Shown here one piece after another: positions 1-8,445 of a DNA stretch of 64,000 nt. The stretch covers positions 558,001-622,000 of the forward strand of contig CBDDIP010000001.1 of the NCBI GenBank assembly GCA_965229005.1, written 5' to 3'. The translations under genes and the position numbers were made by a program. The notes beneath the pieces are model-generated. The model was given only the letters and a program-made list of their open reading frames with translations, was not told where the DNA came from and ran no database searches. The DNA is from CBDDIP01 sp965229005 (lineage in GTDB: Bacteria > Actinomycetota > Acidimicrobiia > Acidimicrobiales > Ilumatobacteraceae). Positions within the stretch are counted from its first letter, which is position 1. Each line of letters starts with the position of its first letter.

Positions 1-678
1 GGCGGGCGACACGCGGCACAGCTCCGGGTGGATCAGCGGGCAGTGGTAGCACTCGTGGTAGTTCTCGATGGCCACCTTCCAGTTGGCCTGCAGCTCGTAG
101 TGATGCGTGGCGCCGATGGCCAGGCGCTCGCACTCCCAGTTGGCAGCGATGCCGGCGAACCCGCCGATGTGATCGGCGAAGCTGCCGGCGCGACCGTCGA
201 CGTTGACGAACACCCAACCGCCCCACTCGGCGACCGCCATCGGCAGCAGGCCGAGCTCGTCGGGGCGCACGTTCTCCATGTCGCCTGCGTGCGGGGCGAG
301 GCGCAACGCGCCATCGAGCTCGTAGCTCCACGCGTGGTACGGGCACTGCACGACGCCGCGCACGGTGGAGGCTCCACACGCCAGCAGCTCGTGGCCGCGG
401 TGGCGGCAGATGTTGGCGAAGGCGCGCAGCTCGCCGTCGTCGCCACGTACGAAGAGGACACCGGTCGTGCCGATCTTGACGGCCACCTGACCGCGCACAC
501 GAGACACAGCATCCGAACGGCCCGCGCACACCCAGGTGCCGTCGAAGATGTGCTCGCGCTCCCACGCCAGCACGGCCGGGTCGACGTAGGCGACGCGGGG
601 AAGCATCCGCGCCTGACCGAAGGGAGCCAACGTGTGCGCGAGCTCCTCGGGGGCGATGGGGGCGTGCGGTGCGTTCAT
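1..678 (-). CDS. Rieske-type aromatic ring-hydroxylating oxygenase, alpha subunit (3' end outside window)
   Basis: The frame opens at ATG 678 and runs off the window edge after 226 codons, so the C-terminus is missing. A Rieske [2Fe-2S] motif is visible: C91-x-H93 in CRHRGH and C112-x2-H115 in CPYHAW. The catalytic domain follows with ENYHECYHCPLIH around residues 205-217, giving the HxxxxH mononuclear iron ligands. Such proteins hydroxylate or oxidatively N-dealkylate small molecules and need an electron-donating reductase, which I do not see nearby. The gene lies 11 bp after the FAD oxidoreductase gene (690-2312) on the same strand, so the two are probably co-transcribed from the operator region near 2350. 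The family resembles choline, betaine or carnitine oxygenases. The substrate is unknown. Confidence 0.93.
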   Translation of the reverse strand, partial: MNAPHAPIAPEELAHTLAPFGQARMLPRVAYVDPAVLAWEREHIFDGTWVCAGRSDAVSRVRGQVAVKIGTTGVLFVRGDDGELRAFANICRHRGHELLACGASTVRGVVQCPYHAWSYELDGALRLAPHAGDMENVRPDELGLLPMAVAEWGGWVFVNVDGRAGSFADHIGGFAGIAANWECERLAIGATHHYELQANWKVAIENYHECYHCPLIHPELCRVSPA

Positions 679-689
679 GGTCGTCAGTC

Positions 690-2312
690 TCAGCCCTTCC
701 CGCCGCGACGCCAACGCGCCCGCTTGCGATCGTGGAGCGCGGCCTTCGCCGCCTGCCAGCCCGGGATGCCGCACACGCCGCCACCACCGTGCGTTGCCGA
801 GTGGGCCTGGTACAGACCGGCGATCGGCGAGCGGAAGTCGGCGTAGCCGGCGGCCGGCCGGTTGTGGAACAGCTGGTCGACGCTCAGCTCGCCGTGGAAG
901 ATGTTGCCGCCGATGAGCCCGTAGGTGTGCTCCATCTCGTACGGCCCGATCACCTGACGATGGACGATCGAGTCCTTCAGGTTCGGAGCCAGCTCGTTGT
1001 AGCCGTCGATGACCCGGTCGGCGTACGCCTCCAGCTCGGCCTGGTGCGGCTCCTCGTTCCACTCGCTCGGCACCCACTGCGTGAACAGGCTCATCACGTG
1101 ATGGCCGGGCGGGGCCAGCGAGTCGTCGAACACGCTGGGGATGCAACCGTCGCTGAACGGACGCGTTGCCGGGCGACCGCTGCGCGCCTCGACGAACGCT
1201 GTCTCGAGGTAGTCCAGGCTGTGAGCCAGCTCGATCGCCCCGGTGTGGTGCGGCTGCAGGTTCGTGCCGGGGTGCGAGACGAAGTCGGGCAGCTGCGAGA
1301 GGCCGAGGTTGACCTTCACCGTGCCGCTGCGGCTGCGCCAACGACGCATCGACGTGACGAACTCGTCCGGCAGCTCGCCGGCGTCGAGGTGGCGGAGGAA
1401 CCCGATCTGCGGGTGCACCGCGGTGACGACGAGATCGGTCTGGATCTCCGAGCCGTCGGTGAGCGCCACGCCGGTGACGCGACCGTTGCGGGTGATCACC
1501 CGCTCGACTGCGGCCGATGTGCGCACCGTCGCCCCGAGCGCGGTTGCGGCACGGCAGAGCGCATCGCTGACGGCACCCATGCCACCGCGCGGGTAGCCCC
1601 ACGCACCGAGGCTGGAGCCCTCGCCGACATCGCCGATCGAGTGGTGCAGCATCACGTACGCGGTGCCGGGCTCTTCAGGCCCGGCCCAGGTGCCGATGAC
1701 GCCGTTGACGGCCATCATCGCCTGGACCGCGTCGGTCTCGAACCACTCGCGCAGCACATCGCCGATCGACATCGAGAACAGGCGGGTGACGTCCGAGGCC
1801 GACCCGACGTCGAGCCCCTTCAAGCTCCACGCCAGGCGTGCTTGGTCGATGAGGTCCTTGGGCTTCTTCGAGCCCAGCTTCGGCGGCACGCGTGTGAGCA
1901 GCGGCCCGAGCACCTCGGCGATGCCCTCCAGCCACGCGTCCCACTTCTGCAGGGCGATCGCGTCGTTCTTGGAGAACTCGGCCACCGACTCGAAGCGGTC
2001 GTGATCGTCCTCCGGCATCAGCAGCCCGCGACCGTCGGGCAGGCCGAGGTAGGACGGGCCCATCGGGTACACGGTGTAGCCGTGGCGTTGGAGGTCGAGC
2101 CCGTTGACGATCGCGTCGGGCATCAGGCTCATGACGTAGCTCAGCGACGTCACCTTCCAGTCCGGCCCCCACGGTTGCTCGGTGATCGCTGCCCCGCCGA
2201 CGACGTCGCGTGCTTCGAGCACCACCGGCTGCAGCCCGGCTTTGGCGAGGAAGCCGGCCGCGACGAGGCCGTTGTGCCCGCCTCCGATCACCACCGCATC
2301 TGCACGTGCCAT
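690..2312 (-). CDS. FAD-dependent oxidoreductase, phytoene desaturase/PYROXD2-like
   Basis: A 540-residue flavoprotein of the amine oxidase/phytoene desaturase superfamily. The dinucleotide-binding motif VVIGGGHNGLVAAG lies at residues 7-20, and the C-terminal FAD-contact region ends in HGGGGVCGIPG. The start is ATG 2312, with AAAGGGAA a few bases upstream as ribosome binding site. It is a close full-length paralogue of the protein at 8446-10092, sharing GGHNGLVAAG, AITEQP, the SGTVKVNL-type segment and the GLIGGNIFHGELS stretch. It heads a leftward unit with a Rieske oxygenase. This family is widespread in Actinobacteria but its chemistry is poorly defined. I infer that it oxidises the substrate or product of the neighbouring oxygenase. 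Confidence 0.92.
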   Translation of the reverse strand: MARADAVVIGGGHNGLVAAGFLAKAGLQPVVLEARDVVGGAAITEQPWGPDWKVTSLSYVMSLMPDAIVNGLDLQRHGYTVYPMGPSYLGLPDGRGLLMPEDDHDRFESVAEFSKNDAIALQKWDAWLEGIAEVLGPLLTRVPPKLGSKKPKDLIDQARLAWSLKGLDVGSASDVTRLFSMSIGDVLREWFETDAVQAMMAVNGVIGTWAGPEEPGTAYVMLHHSIGDVGEGSSLGAWGYPRGGMGAVSDALCRAATALGATVRTSAAVERVITRNGRVTGVALTDGSEIQTDLVVTAVHPQIGFLRHLDAGELPDEFVTSMRRWRSRSGTVKVNLGLSQLPDFVSHPGTNLQPHHTGAIELAHSLDYLETAFVEARSGRPATRPFSDGCIPSVFDDSLAPPGHHVMSLFTQWVPSEWNEEPHQAELEAYADRVIDGYNELAPNLKDSIVHRQVIGPYEMEHTYGLIGGNIFHGELSVDQLFHNRPAAGYADFRSPIAGLYQAHSATHGGGGVCGIPGWQAAKAALHDRKRARWRRGGKG

Positions 2313-2344
2313 CTCGTGTTCCCTTTGTCGTTGCTCCGGTCAAC

Positions 2345-2362
2345 TGACTGACGCGTCAGTAT
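2345..2362. promoter_or_regulatory. TetR-type operator, copy 1
   Basis: Positions 2347-2360 read ACTGACGCGTCAGT, a perfect 14-bp palindrome inside an 18-bp TGACTGACG/CGTCAGTAT element. It lies between the divergent FAD oxidoreductase (start 2312) and transporter (start 2452) genes. The same palindrome recurs at 11528-11541 and a looser copy lies at 6654-6671, all beside genes of this locus. It is most simply the binding site of the TetR protein encoded at 7791-8444. Confidence 0.72.
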
Positions 2363-2451
2363 GTACTGTAGACCGAAACGTCACGGTGTGGTGACACGCC
2401 ACGATCCGTGGGCGCGTAAGTTCGGTTCCGGACGAGGACAGGGGATTCCGC

Positions 2452-3669
2452 ATGGCCGCACAGTTCACACGTCGCCAGCTGCTGGGGCACTCGACGCGCC
2501 TGGCGCTCGCAGCAGGGATCGGCATCCCGCTCCTGCAAGCGTGCGGCAGCGAGGGCTCATCGTCGACGGACGCGACCATTCCGCTGGCCCGGATGGACAA
2601 CCCGATCACGTTGCCCGACAACAAGTTCAAGGCAGTGGCAAGCGGCAAGTCACCCGAGACCGGCACCCTCAAGCTGTTCAGCTACGACAGCTACATCAAC
2701 CCGGACACGATCGCCGCCTTCGAGAGCGCGCTGGGCGTGACGGTCGAGTACTCGACGTTCGACACCGAGGACAAGCTGCTCGCCGGTCTGACGACGTCGT
2801 CGTTCAGCTACGACGTGGTCGTCGGAGCCACCACGCTCGGCCTGCCGAAGTACGTCGTGTCCGATCTCGTGCAACCGCTCAATCGTGAGTACCTCCCACA
2901 CTTCTCGAACGTGCTCACCAGCCTGCAGAGCCCGTACTACGACCAGGGCTCGAAGTACTCCATCCCCTACACCGTGTACACGACCGGCGTCGCCTACCGG
3001 CGCGACGTGCTCGACCCGTCGCTGTTCGAGGCCGAGGATGCGTGGAAGGTCCTGTGGGACCCGCAGTACAAGGGCTTCGTCGGCATCATCGACGACCCGC
3101 GCGAGGTGCTGACGCTGGCGATGTACTACCGCGGCCTGACCGACACGAACACGTCCGACAAGGCGATCATCGACAAGGCCGAGGCCGACGCCAAGGACCT
3201 CATCAGCGCGACGAACGCCCGCCTGGACATCCTCGCCTACCAGAAGATCCCCGACGGCACCTCGCACGTCAACCAGGCGTGGAGCGGTGACATGCTCGCC
3301 GGCCTGCAGTACCTGCCGGAGGGCACCAGCCCCGACGTGCTCGGCTACTGGGCGCCGACGCGAACCACGGTGGCCAACGACTTCTCGGTGATCCCGGCAC
3401 GCAGCGAGCGCCCCGTGCTGGCGCACGCGTTCATCGACTTCCTCCTCGACCCCGCGAACGCCCTGCAGAACTTCGAGTACGTCGGGTACCAACCCGCGGT
3501 GATCGACCCGTCACCTGACTCGTTGATCACCAGCGAGCTCGTCCCCACTCACCTGACCACCGCGCTCGTCACGGACGACCAGGTCAACGAGGGCTACCGG
3601 CTGGACGCGCTGGCGCCGAGCGTGCAGCTGCTCTGGGACGACGCGTTCAACCGCATCAAGGCCGGCTAG
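2452..3669 (+). CDS. ABC transporter substrate-binding lipoprotein, spermidine/putrescine (PotD-like) type
   Basis: A 405-residue periplasmic-type binding protein. The N-terminus has a twin-arginine pair (R7-R8 in FTRRQLLG), a hydrophobic stretch and a lipobox-like LLQAC with Cys at about residue 31. It is therefore predicted to be Tat-exported and lipid-anchored. The mature part resembles PotD/PotF binding proteins (KLFSYDSYINPDTIAAFE, YDVVV, and a late IPARSERP..AHAFIDFLLDP segment). A purine-rich ribosome site (GAGGACAGGGG) precedes ATG 2452. Two permease genes follow without a gap. The ATPase gene is convergent, 60 bp beyond the permeases. The ligand is probably a polyamine or another small cationic or amino compound. 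This cannot be fixed from sequence. Confidence 0.92.
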   Translation: MAAQFTRRQLLGHSTRLALAAGIGIPLLQACGSEGSSSTDATIPLARMDNPITLPDNKFKAVASGKSPETGTLKLFSYDSYINPDTIAAFESALGVTVEYSTFDTEDKLLAGLTTSSFSYDVVVGATTLGLPKYVVSDLVQPLNREYLPHFSNVLTSLQSPYYDQGSKYSIPYTVYTTGVAYRRDVLDPSLFEAEDAWKVLWDPQYKGFVGIIDDPREVLTLAMYYRGLTDTNTSDKAIIDKAEADAKDLISATNARLDILAYQKIPDGTSHVNQAWSGDMLAGLQYLPEGTSPDVLGYWAPTRTTVANDFSVIPARSERPVLAHAFIDFLLDPANALQNFEYVGYQPAVIDPSPDSLITSELVPTHLTTALVTDDQVNEGYRLDALAPSVQLLWDDAFNRIKAG

Positions 3670-4620
3670 TTGACGAGCACCCAGGCCGGTCGGCGAGCCA
3701 GCCGCGGCGGCGCTCTCTGGGCGACGCTCACGCTGCCAGGCACTGCCTGGCTCGTCGCGTTCTTCCTCGTGCCGTTCTACGCAATCTGCTGCGTCGCGTT
3801 CGGTGGGGTCGATCCGATCCTGCTGCGACCGATCCCGCGCTGGAACCCGTTCGAGTGGCAGTTCAGCTCCGCGAGCACGGTGCTGTCGGACGTGTTCGGC
3901 GGATCGCTCGGCAAGGTGCTGCTGCGCACCGGCTTGTACGTCGGCATCGCCACTGCGCTGTGCTTCGCCATCGGTTACCCGGTCGCATACTTCGTCGCTC
4001 GCCATGGCGGCAAGCGCCGCAAGCTGCTGCTGCTCCTGCTCATCCTCCCGTTCTGGATGAGCTACCTGATGCGCATGCTGGCGTGGGTCAACCTGCTCAA
4101 CCCGGAGGGCGGATGGGCAGCGCGGTTCCTCAACTGGATGCACACGCCGGCGATCTTCCACGCGGTCGGGCTCGGCGACGGCACCGGCACGTGGTTCACG
4201 CAGCCGATCACCGTCATCCTCGGGCTGGTCTACGGCTACATCCCGTTCTTCATCCTCCCGCTCTACGCCGGCCTGGACCGCCTGGACCAACGATTGATCG
4301 AAGCCGCGCGCGACCTCGGCGCCAGCAGTGCCGCGACCTTCCGGCGTGTCACCTTGCCGCTGTCGATGCCGACGCTGCTGGCTGCTCTCGTGATCACGGC
4401 GCTGCCGATGTTCGGCGACTACTACACGAACAACATCCTGTCGGGCTCGCCGCGCACGACGATGATCGGCAACCAGATCGAGTCGTTGACGCGCAGCACG
4501 CAGCCGCAGCGCGGCGCGGTGCTGGTGCTCGTGATCTCTGCCCTGCTCTTGGTGTTCATGGGCTACTACCTCGTGGTCGTCACCCGCCAGACGCGTGAGT
4601 CGAACGAGGCCCGCGGATGA
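3670..4620 (+). CDS. ABC transporter permease, PotB-like
   Basis: A 316-residue inner-membrane permease with about six hydrophobic segments, starting near residues 19-40 (LPGTAWLVAFFLVPFYAICC). The cytoplasmic EAA loop is visible as IEAARDLGASSAATFRRVTLP, which contacts the ATPase. The start is TTG 3670, directly abutting the TAG stop of the binding-protein gene, so translational coupling is likely. The 3' end overlaps the next permease by ATGA at 4617-4620. It should form the membrane channel with the 4617-5483 product. Confidence 0.93.
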   Translation: MTSTQAGRRASRGGALWATLTLPGTAWLVAFFLVPFYAICCVAFGGVDPILLRPIPRWNPFEWQFSSASTVLSDVFGGSLGKVLLRTGLYVGIATALCFAIGYPVAYFVARHGGKRRKLLLLLLILPFWMSYLMRMLAWVNLLNPEGGWAARFLNWMHTPAIFHAVGLGDGTGTWFTQPITVILGLVYGYIPFFILPLYAGLDRLDQRLIEAARDLGASSAATFRRVTLPLSMPTLLAALVITALPMFGDYYTNNILSGSPRTTMIGNQIESLTRSTQPQRGAVLVLVISALLLVFMGYYLVVVTRQTRESNEARG

Positions 4621-5483
4621 GCGACCACCAGCGCAACCCGTGGAACAAGCCGCGCACGATGCGTCTCCTCACGTGGGCCTACATCCTGTGGTCGATCGTG
4701 CCGGTGGGCATCGCGATCGCCTTCTCGTTCAACTCGGGCAAGAGCCGCAGCAGCTGGCAGGGGTTCTCCCTTCGTTGGTGGACCACCGACGCCGGTTCGG
4801 TGTTCAAGAGCGACGACCTGCACTCGGCGCTCGTCAACAGCCTCGTGCTCGCCGTGACGACGATCGTCATCACCGTGCCGCTCGGGGTCGCGCTGGCGAT
4901 CGGGTTGAGCCGCTGGCAGTCGCGCACGGCAAAGGCGTCGAACGGGATCATGCTGCTGCCGTTCGTCACTCCGGAGATCGTGATGGGTGCCGCGTTCTTC
5001 ATCGTCTTCACCCAGCTGTACACGTCGATCGACCTCGGCCGTCCGGCGCAGATCCTCGGCCACGTCACCTTCACCCTGTCCTACGTGGTGGTCATCATGC
5101 GCGGGCGGCTGGCCGGTGTCGGGCGCACCTACGACGAAGCGGCTCGCGACCTCGGGGCGACGCCGGTGCAGGCGCTGCGGCTGGTGATCATGCCGCAGCT
5201 GTGGCCGGCCGTGATCGCCTCGGTGGTGATCGTCTTCGCCACCTCGATCGACGACTTCGTCGTGTCGTCGTTCCTCGCTGCCCCCGGCTCGGACACCGTG
5301 CCGATGCGGCTCTACGCGCAGGCTCGCGGTGGCGCCACGCCAGCGCTCAACGCACTCGCCACCTTCGTGCTGCTGATCACCATCGCCGTCATCGGCGGCG
5401 GGCTCGGCCTGATGGGCATCATCCGCCGCAAGCGCGGTGGCGACGGCAGCTCGATCAGCGACTTCACCGGCCTCAGCGTCTGA
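4617..5483 (+). CDS. ABC transporter permease, PotC-like
   Basis: A 288-residue permease partner of the preceding gene, with an ATGA start-stop overlap. The N-terminal hydrophobic segment (LLTWAYILWSIVPVGIAIAF) and about five further segments are visible. The EAA loop reads YDEAARDLGATPVQALRLVI. The TIDDFV-like SIDDFVVSSFLAAPGSDTVP region is typical of PotC. It is the last gene of the rightward unit. A long hairpin follows at 5485-5529. Confidence 0.93.
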   Translation: MSDHQRNPWNKPRTMRLLTWAYILWSIVPVGIAIAFSFNSGKSRSSWQGFSLRWWTTDAGSVFKSDDLHSALVNSLVLAVTTIVITVPLGVALAIGLSRWQSRTAKASNGIMLLPFVTPEIVMGAAFFIVFTQLYTSIDLGRPAQILGHVTFTLSYVVVIMRGRLAGVGRTYDEAARDLGATPVQALRLVIMPQLWPAVIASVVIVFATSIDDFVVSSFLAAPGSDTVPMRLYAQARGGATPALNALATFVLLITIAVIGGGLGLMGIIRRKRGGDGSSISDFTGLSV

Positions 5484-5484
5484 C

Positions 5485-5529
5485 CGTTTGTGCACGGATC
5501 GGGCTCCTGCACCGATTCGTGCACAAACG
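5485..5529. terminator. Long inverted repeat between convergent transporter genes (bidirectional terminator candidate)
   Basis: Two 18-nt arms (5485-5502 and 5512-5529) are complementary with a single mismatch that would be a G-U pair, around a 9-nt loop. Each arm carries GTTTGTGCAC or its complement. It starts 2 nt after the permease stop and ends 13 nt before the stop of the convergent ATPase gene, so it could terminate both. No T-tract follows. A dispersed palindromic repeat is the alternative. Confidence 0.65.
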
Positions 5530-5542
5530 CTTGGGGTGCGGG

Positions 5543-6613
5543 TCAGTCGGCGACGAGGCGGAGGGCGTCGGCGGGGACGTAGGCATCCACCTGACCGCCT
5601 TCTTCGGCGCACAGGGGGGTGCCGTCGTTGGCCACCAGCGCCTGCAGCGCGGCGTCGCCGACCTTGATGTGCACCTGGGTGACCGGGCCGACGTAGACGA
5701 GCTTGTTGACCACGCCGCGCAGGCAGTTCGCACCACCGAGCCCGGCGGGGTGGAGACGGACCCGCTCGGGGCGCACCACGACGTGGCACTCCCCCGTCGC
5801 CGCATCGCCCGCCGTTGCGTCGAGATCGGTGCCGGCGACGCGCACCCGTCCCCCGCCGAGGTGCTCGGCCGGAAGGAGGTTGGCCACGCCGAGGAAGTCG
5901 GCCACGTAGCGGTTCACCGGGTTCTCGTAGATGTCGCGGGGCGTGCCGACCTGCACGACCTCGCCGTCGCGCATCACGGCCAGGCGGTCGCTCATCGTCA
6001 GCGCCTCCTCCTGGTCGTGGGTGACGTAGACGAACGTGATGCCGACCTCGCGCTGCAACGACGTCAGCTCGAGCTGCAGGTCCTTGCGCAGCTTGGCGTC
6101 GAGCGCGCCGAGCGGCTCGTCGAGCAGCAGCACGCGCGGTCGCAGCACCAAGGCGCGAGCCAGGGCGACGCGCTGCTGCTGACCGCCCGACAACTGGTGC
6201 GGCTTGCGCTTGGCGTAGCGCTCCAGCCGCACGAGCGCAAGGGCCTCGGCAACGCGTCGCGACGTGTCGTTCTTGGGGACGTCGTGGAAGCGCAACCCGA
6301 AGCCGACGTTGTCCTCGACGGTCAGGTGCGGGAACAGGGCGTAGCTCTGGAAGACGGTGTTCACCGGACGACGCTCCGGCGGTGTGTTGGTGATGTCCGC
6401 ACCGTCGAGCAGCACGCTCCCGTCGTCCGGTCGCTCGAAGCCGCCGATCAACCGCAACGTCGTCGTCTTGCCGCATCCGCTCGGACCGAGCAGCGAGAAG
6501 AATTCGCCCGACCCGATCGACAGGTCGATGCCCTTCAGCACCGTCTGATCGCCGTAGTTCTTGGTCAGCGTTCGAAGCTCGATCGCACCGCCACCGGCGG
6601 CCTGCGGATGCAT
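5543..6613 (-). CDS. ABC transporter ATP-binding protein, PotA-like
   Basis: A 356-residue ATPase. Walker A is GPSGCGKTT at residues 43-51, the Q-loop lies in VFQSYALFPHLTV, the signature motif is LSGGQQQRVALARAL and Walker B is VLLLDEPLGALD. A C-terminal TOBE-like region of about 110 residues follows, as in polyamine importers. The gene is convergent to the binding-protein and permease genes instead of sharing their operon. It starts at ATG 6613, opposite the Rieske gene at 6687, with operator copy 2 between them. It is inferred to energise the transporter encoded at 2452-5483. Confidence 0.93.
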   Translation of the reverse strand: MHPQAAGGGAIELRTLTKNYGDQTVLKGIDLSIGSGEFFSLLGPSGCGKTTTLRLIGGFERPDDGSVLLDGADITNTPPERRPVNTVFQSYALFPHLTVEDNVGFGLRFHDVPKNDTSRRVAEALALVRLERYAKRKPHQLSGGQQQRVALARALVLRPRVLLLDEPLGALDAKLRKDLQLELTSLQREVGITFVYVTHDQEEALTMSDRLAVMRDGEVVQVGTPRDIYENPVNRYVADFLGVANLLPAEHLGGGRVRVAGTDLDATAGDAATGECHVVVRPERVRLHPAGLGGANCLRGVVNKLVYVGPVTQVHIKVGDAALQALVANDGTPLCAEEGGQVDAYVPADALRLVAD

Positions 6614-6653
6614 GGTTCGTACCTATCACATCCTCACGACGAAAGTGCCATAC

Positions 6654-6671
6654 TGATTGGTGAGTCAGTCA
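6654..6671. promoter_or_regulatory. TetR-type operator, copy 2 (degenerate)
   Basis: The 18-bp element TGATTGGTG/AGTCAGTCA keeps the right half of the operator found at 2345 and 11526 and has a looser left half. It sits between the divergent ATPase (start 6613) and Rieske (start 6687) genes. Binding would cover the region just upstream of the Rieske ribosome site AGGAG at 6671-6675. Confidence 0.55.
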
Positions 6672-6686
6672 GGAGAACCAGCGGCC

Positions 6687-7778
6687 ATGTCGCTCCCGAA
6701 CGCCACCACCCTGCCGGCCGCCTGGTACGCCGACGCCGGACACCACACACGCGAGATCGACGCCGTGTTCCGTCACGGTTGGTCGTGCGTCGGCGTGGTC
6801 GACGACGTCGCTCGCGTCGGTTCCTACTCAGCCGTCGATGTCGCCGGTCTGCCGGTGCTGCTGACGCGCTCGCTGGACGGCGAGCTGCGCGGGTTCCTCA
6901 ACGTCTGCCGCCACCGCGGCGCGCCCATCGCTGAAGGTTGCGGCGCCGCACGCGCGCTCGGTTGCCCGTACCACGCATGGGTCTACCGCCTCGATGGAAC
7001 GTTGTCGCGAGCGATTGGAATGGAAGGCGTCGACGGGTTCGACGTGGACGACCACTCGCTCTATCCGGTCAGCGTCGCCACGTGGGCTCGCTTCGTGTTC
7101 GTTCATCCCGACCCCGACGCACCGGCGTTCGACCTCGGGCGGCTCGGCTCGGTACTGGATCCGTTCCCCCTGGCCGACTTCGAGCTCGCCGTGCGCGAGG
7201 AGCACGAGCGCGAGTTCAACTGGAAGGTGTTCGTCGAGAACTACAGCGAGAACTTCCACACGCCGTTCGTGCACCCCGAGCTGATCGTCAACGGGTGGGA
7301 GTACCCGATCGTCACCGACGGTCAGATCAGCCTGGCCTGGGACCGCCCGCTGGAACCGCGCAACGCTGCCGAGCGCGCCCTCGCCGCTGCCGCACCCGGC
7401 GAGCCGGGGTGGGCCGACATCGCCGCCTGTCAGATCGACGACGTGTTCATCGCCGGCGTCTACGTCACGGCCTTCCCGAACCTGATGGTCAGCACCTTCC
7501 CGCGCTACCTGTCGGCGCTGCACCTCACCCCGGTCTCACCAACTCGTACTCGCCTGCGCGCCTACCGCTTCTGGACACCCGACGTCGCACAGAATCGGCG
7601 CGACGCCGACCTCCATGCGAGTCGAGTGGTGGCTGCACAGGACCTCGACATCTGTGAGCAGGTGCAGCGCGGCTACACCGCTGGAGTCGACACCAACGGC
7701 CGGCTGTCGGTCATCCACGAGCCGGGTGTCTTCCACATCCACGAGCTGGTGCGTCAACGGATCGGTGCGCACCGGTAG
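6687..7778 (+). CDS. Rieske-type aromatic ring-hydroxylating oxygenase, alpha subunit
   Basis: A 363-residue oxygenase. The Rieske cluster ligands are C74/H76 (CRHRGA) and C93/H96 (CPYHAW). The catalytic motif ENYSENFHTPFVHPEL supplies the HxxxxH iron ligands. I chose ATG 6687 because AGGAG at 6671-6675 precedes it. The frame is open from 6657, but that start would lie inside the operator. It is related to the partial oxygenase at 1-678 but is clearly a different sequence. The neighbours downstream are the TetR gene (12 bp away) and an FAD oxidoreductase. The family includes choline, betaine and carnitine monooxygenases. The substrate is not deducible, and no reductase partner lies in the window. 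Confidence 0.93.
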   Translation: MSLPNATTLPAAWYADAGHHTREIDAVFRHGWSCVGVVDDVARVGSYSAVDVAGLPVLLTRSLDGELRGFLNVCRHRGAPIAEGCGAARALGCPYHAWVYRLDGTLSRAIGMEGVDGFDVDDHSLYPVSVATWARFVFVHPDPDAPAFDLGRLGSVLDPFPLADFELAVREEHEREFNWKVFVENYSENFHTPFVHPELIVNGWEYPIVTDGQISLAWDRPLEPRNAAERALAAAAPGEPGWADIAACQIDDVFIAGVYVTAFPNLMVSTFPRYLSALHLTPVSPTRTRLRAYRFWTPDVAQNRRDADLHASRVVAAQDLDICEQVQRGYTAGVDTNGRLSVIHEPGVFHIHELVRQRIGAHR

Positions 7779-7781
7779 CGT
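7776..7781 (+). promoter_or_regulatory. -10 box (TAGCGT) for the TetR gene
   Basis: TAGCGT lies 9 nt before the GTG start at 7791 and overlaps the TAG stop codon of the Rieske gene. The spacing suggests a leaderless transcript, so the regulator can be made independently of the upstream gene. Confidence 0.45.
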
Positions 7782-7790
7782 GCGCGACCG

Positions 7791-8444
7791 GTGAAACGCC
7801 CTGCGAAGAAGCCCGTCGAAGAGCGGCGCAACGAGATCATGGACACCACCATCGAGGTGGTCATGGAGCGCGGCTTCGGGGCGACTCGTGTGCAGGACGT
7901 TGCCAAGCGGCTCGGCGTGTCGACCGGCCTCATCCACTACCACTTCGACAGCAAGGACGCCCTGCTCTCGGCCGCGTTCGAGCATGCGGCCCAGCGAGAC
8001 CTCGAGCGCTTGGCCCACGAGGTCAACATCGAGGCGTCGGCGACGGAGCGGCTGGAGCGGACGATCCTGCTCTACGCACCGGAGGCCGCCGAGACGGGCT
8101 GGGTGCTGTGGATCGACGCCTGGGGCGAAGCACTCCGCAGCCCGACGTTGCGCCAGATCAGCCAGGACCTCGACGTCGCATGGAAGAACCACCTCGAAGC
8201 CGTCGTGCGGGCCGGGGTCACGAGCGGCGAGTTCACGTGCGACGACCCGCACGCGGCGGCGTGGCGCCTGGCTGCGCTGCTCGACGGTCTCGGCGTTCAG
8301 GTGACCGTGCACGAGCACGTCATCTCCCGCGACGACCTGCGCGACTGGGTGCTCCACGCAGCAAGCCTCGAGCTGGGCATCCCCGAGTCGGCGTTCACCA
8401 GCCGCAAGCGCCGTCGCAAGCCGGCCGTCATGCGCCGTCGGTAA
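7791..8444 (+). CDS. TetR family transcriptional regulator (probable local regulator)
   Basis: A 217-residue repressor-type protein. The N-terminal helix-turn-helix is clear: ERRNEIMDTTIEVVMERGF, then TRVQDVAKRLGVSTGLIHYHF at about residues 36-56. The C-terminal ligand domain resembles BetI-like members (WVLWIDAWGEALRSPTLRQI). It starts at GTG 7791. The next gene follows after one base. Three operator-like inverted repeats around the locus are the likely targets, and none lies at its own promoter. The inducer is presumably the transported or oxidised compound. Confidence 0.93.
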   Translation: MKRPAKKPVEERRNEIMDTTIEVVMERGFGATRVQDVAKRLGVSTGLIHYHFDSKDALLSAAFEHAAQRDLERLAHEVNIEASATERLERTILLYAPEAAETGWVLWIDAWGEALRSPTLRQISQDLDVAWKNHLEAVVRAGVTSGEFTCDDPHAAAWRLAALLDGLGVQVTVHEHVISRDDLRDWVLHAASLELGIPESAFTSRKRRRKPAVMRRR

Positions 8445-8445
8445 C

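Noticed and set aside
4566..6934. Very long Arg-rich open frames opposite the transporter genes
   Set aside because: They are out-of-frame readings of high-GC genes, with no domains and abnormal amino-acid composition.
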